DNA of 64,000 nucleotides from CAXXHQ01 sp963665265. GTDB taxonomy: Bacteria > Planctomycetota > Planctomycetia > Pirellulales > Thermoguttaceae. Below, one piece after another: positions 58,849 to 64,000 of this stretch. Made by a program: the position numbers and the translations under genes. The notes under the pieces are model-generated. The model ran no database searches, was not told where the DNA came from, and saw only the letters and a program-made list of their open reading frames with translations. The stretch lies in contig CAXXHQ010000001.1 of NCBI GenBank assembly GCA_963665265.2, positions 868,001-932,000 of the forward strand, written 5' to 3'. The first letter of the stretch is position 1, and each line of letters starts with the position of its first letter.

Positions 58849-60615
58849 ATGCGTTGCACCCGCACACTTCCCTTATTCGGTTTATTACTGGCGTTCATGC
58901 TGGTCGGTCAAGCGTTCGGCGCCGACGCGGCGTGGCCCGCCGTTCCCTTGCCGGCCAAAGCTTGGCGCGGCCCGGGCTTCTATCTAAGCCTCCCGAAAAT
59001 TATTACCCTCTGGCTCTTGTTTCTGTGCTGGGTGAAAACCACCGACTGGTATAGCACGGACGTGCAAGAGCTGAAGGTGATGAACTACGTCGTATGGTCG
59101 CCAATAATTTTCGGCGCTTTTTTCGGCGCCTACGTCTTAAGCTGGATCATCCCGAATTTCTGGATCGCCTTGATATTGGCTTTGATCGCCTATTTGGCGC
59201 CGCTTTTGACTTACGTGATTATTCGTAACGGGAAAGTGACGAACGATCTTCGCGTTCTTACGCCGGAGCATCTTCGCTACGCGTCGGCGTTTTATCTGAA
59301 CAAGATCGGCTTCAAAATCGCCTACGAGAAGCCCGATCCGCTCGAGGGCGGACCGCCGATCAAGGTGACTCCCGACGCCGAAGACGAACGGACTCGCAAT
59401 GTTCGCTTGCTGGGCGCGCGTCAAGAGCCGGTCGGCTTACTAGCATCGCGGGAGTATTTGGCCGAAGGGTTGGAAAACCGCGCCTCGTCGATCATGCTCG
59501 ACTACACTCAGCAGAACGTGGCGATGAATTTTCAAATCGACGGCGTTTGGATCCCCTGCGAAGCGCGCGACCGGGAGACGGGCGACGCGGCGCTGGTCGC
59601 TCTCAAACTGCTTTGCGGCTTGAATCCGCAGGATCGTCGAGGCCGGCAACAAGGCTCGTTCAACGTCGAATACGAAAAGCGGAAGATTAACGTGAAGTTT
59701 CTTTCGCAAGGAACGCAAACCGGCGAACGGGCGATGCTCCAATTCGAGGAGTCGAAAACTAGACTGAAGACGCTGGAAGAATTGGGAATGCGTCCGAAGA
59801 TGGAAGAGCAGTTACGCGAACTGCTCGGCGCCGATCACGGATTCATACTAGTGGCCGCTCCGCCGGCGAACGGATTGCGAACTGCGATGAACGTCATTCT
59901 GAATTCGACGGATCGCTTGACTCGCGAGTTCGCCGCGTTGGAAGAGGCCTCGATGCGTTACGAAGAGGTCGAAAACGTGCCGGTTTCGATCTATAACGCC
60001 GCCGAAGGACAATCGCCGGAGGAGAATCTCCTTCGACTATTCCGTACGGAGCCGAACGTGGTGGTCATGCGAGACCTCGTCACGCCGCAAATGGTGAGCA
60101 TGCTCTGCCGCGATTCAGTCGAAAATAACCGTTTGCAAATCAGCACGATTCGGGCGAAGGACTCGGCCGAGGCTTTGTTGCGTGTCCTTTCGTTGGGGGT
60201 TGCGCCGGCCGAATTCGCCAAAGGAATCACGGCCGTGATTTGCCAACGTTTGCTCCGCAAGCTGTGCGACGAATGCAAAGAGGCATACGCCCCGACGCCG
60301 CAGATATTGCAGCAATTGGGGATTCCGGAAGGCCGGGTCCAAGCGTTTTACCGACCGCGTCAGCCGAATCCCGACGATCCGAAAGACATTTGCGAGAAAT
60401 GCAAAGGGATCGGCTACCACGGACGGACCGCCGTTTTTGAATTGCTCGTGATAGGCGACATGACGCGCAAGACGTTGGCGACGAATCCGAAGCTCGACGC
60501 GCTACGTGCGGCGGCGAGAAAGGACGGGATGGCCAGTCTGCAAGAGGAAGGCGTCCTCTTGGTCGCAAAAGGAGTGACCTCGCTTCCTGAACTGATGCGA
60601 GCCCTCAAACAGTAA
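58849..60615 (+). CDS. Membrane-anchored GspE/PilB homologue with degenerate P-loop
   Basis: 588 residues from the ATG at 58849. It has an N-terminal signal-like helix (RCTRTLPLFGLLLAF) and two or three further helices up to residue 125, unlike cytoplasmic GspE. The C-terminal half aligns with GspE/PilB (FAKGITAVICQRLLRKLCDECKEAY, and the zinc cysteines CDEC with CEKC). The P-loop reads VAAPPANGLRTAMN (335-348), so the invariant lysine is gone, and the Walker B region NVVVMRDLVTPQM lacks the usual GEIRD. It is probably not an ATPase and may be a platform or regulator for the PilT encoded upstream. Confidence 0.85.
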   Translation: MRCTRTLPLFGLLLAFMLVGQAFGADAAWPAVPLPAKAWRGPGFYLSLPKIITLWLLFLCWVKTTDWYSTDVQELKVMNYVVWSPIIFGAFFGAYVLSWIIPNFWIALILALIAYLAPLLTYVIIRNGKVTNDLRVLTPEHLRYASAFYLNKIGFKIAYEKPDPLEGGPPIKVTPDAEDERTRNVRLLGARQEPVGLLASREYLAEGLENRASSIMLDYTQQNVAMNFQIDGVWIPCEARDRETGDAALVALKLLCGLNPQDRRGRQQGSFNVEYEKRKINVKFLSQGTQTGERAMLQFEESKTRLKTLEELGMRPKMEEQLRELLGADHGFILVAAPPANGLRTAMNVILNSTDRLTREFAALEEASMRYEEVENVPVSIYNAAEGQSPEENLLRLFRTEPNVVVMRDLVTPQMVSMLCRDSVENNRLQISTIRAKDSAEALLRVLSLGVAPAEFAKGITAVICQRLLRKLCDECKEAYAPTPQILQQLGIPEGRVQAFYRPRQPNPDDPKDICEKCKGIGYHGRTAVFELLVIGDMTRKTLATNPKLDALRAAARKDGMASLQEEGVLLVAKGVTSLPELMRALKQ

Positions 60616-60673
60616 ATTCGACAAGTCCGCCCGCACAATACACAGTCATCCGCTAATATCGGAATTCCTTGAT

Positions 60674-61285
60674 ATGTATGTTACGCTCTTAATGGTCGTT
60701 GTCCTTTTCGCTTGCGCCGCCATGCTTCTTGCCGAAGGGTTATGGAGCAACGCGATCCGCTTGATCAACGTCGTGACGGCTGCGCTGTTGGCCTTCAATT
60801 TCTTCGAACCGCTCGCGGGTTGGATGGCCGAGCAAATGCCGAGTTATTCCTACGCGTGCGATTTCGTCGCATTATGGGGAATTTTTTCGGTCGCATCGAT
60901 CGTACTATTGGCGATCACCGGCGCCGCCTCAAAGGTGAAAGTCAAATTCCTGAAGCCCGTCGACCAAGCGGGAAGCGCGCTCGCGGCGGTATGGATCGGT
61001 TGGGTGATGGTCGGCTTCACGCTCGCGACGCTGCACACGGCGCCGTTGGCTCGCACCTTCCTCGACGGCGGATTCAAGGCCGAGGAAAAAATGCTCTACG
61101 GCATGTCCCCCGACCGGCAGTGGCTCGCCTTCGTGCAAAGCGCGTCGAAAGGCGTCTATGCCCAATCGGCTCCGGAAGCCTCTCCGGAAAAGTACATCTT
61201 CGACCCGAAAGCGAAGTTCATGCCGACCTACGCTTCGCGTCGCACCGTGTTGGAAAGCAACATTAAGAAAGGGTACGGAGAGTAG
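60674..61285 (+). CDS. CvpA-like membrane protein
   Basis: 203 residues with four membrane helices. The block VDQAGSALAAVWIGWVMVGF, followed by LHTAPLARTFLDGG, resembles the CvpA family (colicin V production). The C-terminal 60 residues are soluble and end SNIKKGYGE. It lies 58 bp after the GspE/PilB-like gene in the same direction. The role is not known. Confidence 0.65.
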   Translation: MYVTLLMVVVLFACAAMLLAEGLWSNAIRLINVVTAALLAFNFFEPLAGWMAEQMPSYSYACDFVALWGIFSVASIVLLAITGAASKVKVKFLKPVDQAGSALAAVWIGWVMVGFTLATLHTAPLARTFLDGGFKAEEKMLYGMSPDRQWLAFVQSASKGVYAQSAPEASPEKYIFDPKAKFMPTYASRRTVLESNIKKGYGE

Positions 61286-61353
61286 TCGTTCCGCAAGGCC
61301 GGAACCCTTTCCGCCTCGCATTGAACCATCGTTCCGCTCAGGAGTTCGCCTTC

Positions 61354-62085
61354 ATGGATTCGTTCGACTCCGACGTCGCCGCCTATCGTTCGCTTAGCCG
61401 CCCGGCCGCAGCCGGGCTCATCCTCGGTTCGCTTTCGTTCACGGCGTTTCTTCATCCGGCGTTCTGGGCGTTTCCCGCTTTCGCCTTCGTTTTTTCGCTT
61501 TGGGGAATCTTCGCCGTTCTCCGACGACCGAACGAATTGATCGGCCTTCGCGCCGCGCAAATCGGCTTGGTTCTCGCCGCGTTTTTCGGAGCGGCCGCTC
61601 CTTGCGCCGACTTTTGCTACCGAAACGCCGTCCGCGCCGAAGCCCGGCAGTTCGCAGCGACATGGTTTCAACTTCTCGCCGACGGTCGCCCTGAGCTCGC
61701 CCATATGCTGACGCTTGCGCCCGACTCTCGACGCCCGCTGGACGACGCGGCTTGGGATTTGTATAAGACCGATCTGAAACAGCGGGTCGCCTTGGAGAGC
61801 TACGTCGCTCCGACGACCGACGCCAAGACGCCGAATTTGATTCGCGTACTTCTCGCCCTCGGCAAAAAAGCCGAGGTTCGCTATTTCGACACGATTTCTG
61901 AGACGGTCGGCGATAACGGCGGCGACTTGCTCCTGCAACGTTACTCCGTCACCTACGCCGAAGACGGAAAGAAAAAATCGTTCTTCATTCATCTACAAAT
62001 GGCCCGCGAGCATACTCCGGACGGACGTTCGGTCTGGACGCTGCTCGGCCTCGCGACGCAAGGCAAACCGAAAGAAGCGGCATAG
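61354..62085 (+). CDS. Conserved-looking membrane protein of unknown function
   Basis: 243 residues from the ATG at 61354, with CAGGAG nine bases upstream (the frame opens at a TTG at 61321). Three helices lie within the first 95 residues, followed by a soluble alpha/beta domain of about 150 residues that looks like an NTF2- or DUF4864-type fold (FQLLADGRPELAHMLTL ... LQRYSVTYAEDGKKKSFFI). I do not recognise the family with confidence. It follows the CvpA-like gene by 68 bp. Confidence 0.65.
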   Translation: MDSFDSDVAAYRSLSRPAAAGLILGSLSFTAFLHPAFWAFPAFAFVFSLWGIFAVLRRPNELIGLRAAQIGLVLAAFFGAAAPCADFCYRNAVRAEARQFAATWFQLLADGRPELAHMLTLAPDSRRPLDDAAWDLYKTDLKQRVALESYVAPTTDAKTPNLIRVLLALGKKAEVRYFDTISETVGDNGGDLLLQRYSVTYAEDGKKKSFFIHLQMAREHTPDGRSVWTLLGLATQGKPKEAA

Positions 62086-62326
62086 CTTGAATCGCAGATG
62101 TACCGCCTTTTTCTTTTATGGGCTTCTTATTACGGTAATTTCGCGTCACAAGGAGTCGGGGCGCCAGGGCGTCTTTTTTGCGCCGGCGGGCGTTCTCGCC
62201 TTCGCATCTTGCTTTCTTCGTCAAAGTCCGAGATAATTCCTTCTGATTCCTTTTCCTAAACAAGTCGGGCGGCTTGTCGAACGATCGACATCGAGGCCGG
62301 CTTCCTTATTCCGCAAATGAAAGGTC

Positions 62327-62602
62327 ATGGCAATGCTTACGTTATTCGCCGCCGAGACGACTTCGGTCGCTTCCGCCGCCGTCGGTTTCTTTCCGGAACA
62401 TTTTTGGTCGAGCGCCGCGGCATCGGGAATCTTCGGCATCCTCGGAATCGTGCTTCTATTGCTCGGTTATTGGATGTTCGACCTAATCACTCCGAAAATC
62501 GACGTGCAAAAAGAATTGTGCGAAAAGAACGTGGCAGTGGCGATCGTCGTGGCCGCCTTGTTGTTGGGCATCGCCTACGTCGCCGCGCATGTCGTCCAGT
62601 AA
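62327..62602 (+). CDS. DUF350 family membrane protein
   Basis: 91 residues with two membrane helices: a GIFGILGIVLLLLGYWMFDL stretch and a second one in NVAVAIVVAALLLGIAYV, separated by ITPKIDVQKELCEK. This is the DUF350 pattern (YjfL in E. coli). It is followed by a lipoprotein gene and a glutathionylspermidine-synthase-like gene, a combination also seen around E. coli yjfL-yjfM-yjfC. Function unknown. Confidence 0.82.
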   Translation: MAMLTLFAAETTSVASAAVGFFPEHFWSSAAASGIFGILGIVLLLLGYWMFDLITPKIDVQKELCEKNVAVAIVVAALLLGIAYVAAHVVQ

Positions 62603-62647
62603 CCAGGTCGCCTCTTCACGCCCACGCTAACCGCGAGGAGACGTCCT

Positions 62648-63007
62648 ATGGATCGACTCACGAAAAAAATCAGCTTGGTTCTCATTTCGTCGTCGCTAAT
62701 GCTCCACGGATGCGAGCGTCCGGAAAGCGAACGAATGACCGACGGATCGTCGCCGACTCCGACGGGCACAAGCGCGTCGGGAACCGCTTCGTCGCACTCG
62801 TCGAGCGGCTATCACGGCGGCGGCTGGCATTTCTGGCCGCTCTGGATGCATTCCGGCGGATACGGCAGCTCGGGCTTTTCGAGCGGCGTTCATTCCTCCG
62901 GAATATCCTCGCCGTCGAAAGGCGTAAGCGGAGCCTCCTCCTCATCATCGCACTCCAGTCGAGGCGGTTTCGGCTCTTCCGCTTCATCCCACGGAGCTAG
63001 CTCATAA
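62648..63007 (+). CDS. Ser/Gly-rich lipoprotein
   Basis: 119 residues. The N-terminus MDRLTKKISLVLISSSLMLHGC ends in a lipobox with C22, so it should be lipidated and exported. The mature part is low-complexity Ser/Gly/His (SSHSSSGYHGGGWHFWPLW), similar in style to the DUF1190/YgiB-type proteins near GspS-like genes. Its stop codon overlaps the next ATG by one base (TAATG), which implies coupled translation. Confidence 0.75.
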   Translation: MDRLTKKISLVLISSSLMLHGCERPESERMTDGSSPTPTGTSASGTASSHSSSGYHGGGWHFWPLWMHSGGYGSSGFSSGVHSSGISSPSKGVSGASSSSSHSSRGGFGSSASSHGASS

Positions 63008-64000
63008 TGGAAAGACGCCTCTCAAAGCCCCGGGAAAACTGGCCTTCGATCGTCGAATCGCAGGGCATGCACTATCATTCGATCGACGACGTTCCCTACT
63101 GGGACGAAAGCGTTTACTACGAATTTCACTCGACGGAAATCGATGAACTCGAGGCGGCGACCTACGCCCTCGACAAAATGTGCCTCGAGGCCGTTCAGCA
63201 CGTCATCGACGAAGATCGATTCGACCAGTTTTTGATTCCCGAGGAATATCGACAGTACGTCATCGACTCGTGGGAGAACGACGAGATAACGATCTACGGG
63301 CGGTTTGACTTATCTTACGGCGGCGACGCTCCCCCGAAGCTGCTCGAATACAACGCCGACACGCCGACGTCGCTCCTCGAGGCGGCCGTCGTTCAGTGGT
63401 ATTGGCTCAAAGACGTTTGCCCTCGGCAATCGCAATTCAATTCGATTCATGAACGACTGATTGAAGCGTGGCAGACCGTGCAAGCGACGAATCCAGGCCG
63501 AGTTTACTTCGCTTCGGTCGAAGACTCGCTTGAAGACTTCATGAACGTGAGTTATATGCGCGACGTCGCGATTCAAGCGGGGATCGAAACGGACCATATC
63601 GCCGTGGGCGACGTCGGCTGGGACGACGAGTTGCGAGTCTTCACCGACTTGGCCGAACGCCCGATCCATCGATGCTTCAAGCTCTACCCGTGGGAATGGA
63701 TGTTTCACGAAGAGTTCGGCCCGCATTTATTGCAGAACACGTGCAAATGGCTGGAGCCGCCTTGGAAGTGCCTTTTGAGCAACAAGGCGATCCTTCCGAT
63801 TCTTTGGGAGCTGTTTCCCGACAGCCCGTATTTACTCGAAGCGTCTTTCGAGCCGTTGGCCGGCGGCGATTACGTGCAAAAACCGATCTTCGGCCGGGAA
63901 GGCGCGAACGTGCAAATATTCGATCGCGGAAAATTGCTTTTGAAGACCGACGGCCCCTACGACGGACCGAGCGTCTATCAAGCGATCTGCCCTCTGCCTC
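63007..64000 (+). CDS. Glutathionylspermidine synthase-like ATP-grasp protein (partial, 3' end off window)
   Basis: 331 codons are visible to the right edge, about five-sixths of a family member. The opening RRLSKPRENWPSIVESQGMHYH and LEYNADTPTSLLEAAVVQWYW, with FKLYPWEWMFHEEFG and YVQKPIFGREGANVQI, match the C-terminal synthetase domain of glutathionylspermidine synthase (YgiC/YjfC type). No amidase domain precedes it. Its real ligase substrate is unknown. It is coupled to the lipoprotein gene by a one-base overlap. Confidence 0.88.
   Translation, partial: MERRLSKPRENWPSIVESQGMHYHSIDDVPYWDESVYYEFHSTEIDELEAATYALDKMCLEAVQHVIDEDRFDQFLIPEEYRQYVIDSWENDEITIYGRFDLSYGGDAPPKLLEYNADTPTSLLEAAVVQWYWLKDVCPRQSQFNSIHERLIEAWQTVQATNPGRVYFASVEDSLEDFMNVSYMRDVAIQAGIETDHIAVGDVGWDDELRVFTDLAERPIHRCFKLYPWEWMFHEEFGPHLLQNTCKWLEPPWKCLLSNKAILPILWELFPDSPYLLEASFEPLAGGDYVQKPIFGREGANVQIFDRGKLLLKTDGPYDGPSVYQAICPLP

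Noticed and set aside
1..64000. tRNA, rRNA, tmRNA, insertion sequences, prophage or integrase genes
   Set aside because: I looked for T-loop sequences, rRNA segments, transposase motifs and terminal inverted repeats in the gaps and found none I could support.

Overview
This 64 kb window is a piece of bacterial chromosome that looks planctomycetal, probably from the Pirellula/Blastopirellula side of the phylum. The indicators are a tandem set of DUF1559 prepilin-like proteins, several membrane proteins that open with an FRC-x2-CG zinc ribbon, a membrane protein carrying the duplicated anti-sigma-like motif common in this phylum, a DUF2344/TIGR03936 gene beside an RNase E/G gene, a PilT/degenerate-PilB pair, and a ribosomal operon without rpmD. 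No rRNA, tRNA, CRISPR array, prophage or insertion sequence was recognised.

Layout. 1-15.9 kb is a leftward S10-spc-alpha ribosomal block: rpsJ, rplC, D, W, B, rpsS, rplV, rpsC, rplP, rpmC, rpsQ, rplN, X, E, rpsN, rpsH, rplF, rplR, rpsE, rplO, secY, adk, map, rpmJ, rpsM, rpsK, rpsD and rpoA, which is cut by the edge. A near-consensus promoter precedes a GTG-started rpsJ. infA and rpmD are absent from their usual places. 16.4-19.3 kb holds the anti-sigma-like protein and a small membrane protein. 19.6-22.8 kb is a regulatory phosphotransferase set (hpf, ptsN, HPr, enzyme I) with no sugar permease. 22.9-26.1 kb is DUF2344, RNase G and rplU.

26.1-28.9 kb is the most original part: a leftward three-gene unit of a CsrA/DHp-like/receiver fusion protein, a stand-alone KaiB-like protein and a PAS hybrid histidine kinase. 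It combines the building blocks of an RNA-binding regulator, a clock-type fold-switching protein and a phosphorelay. 29.4-34.6 kb is a leftward iron and oxidative-stress cluster: a Fur/PerR repressor whose operator overlaps its own promoter, ferritin, a 2-Cys peroxiredoxin, a desulforedoxin-ACT fusion, a metal permease with an HMA domain, and a flavo-diiron protein. Unusual stem-loop clusters lie between these genes.

34.8-37.9 kb carries three DUF1559 genes, the third truncated, with tandem repeats, a long palindrome and phased ATTAGCG repeats between them. 38-46.9 kb has rpmB, gatC, gatA, an archaemetzincin, a LysM/YkuD protein lacking its catalytic cysteine, rarA, an endonuclease III homologue, a CPBP protease and a DUF2617 protein. 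47.5-51.3 kb is a leftward array of four zinc-ribbon membrane proteins with signs of gene conversion. 51.5-57.5 kb has a DinG-like helicase, a beta carbonic anhydrase, a chemoreceptor and hisF. 57.6-62.1 kb has pilT, a degenerate membrane-anchored GspE/PilB homologue, a CvpA-like protein and an unknown membrane protein. The right edge has a DUF350 protein, a Ser/Gly-rich lipoprotein and a glutathionylspermidine-synthase-like protein that runs out of the window.

All family assignments come from reading the translated sequences. No database search or structure prediction was run.
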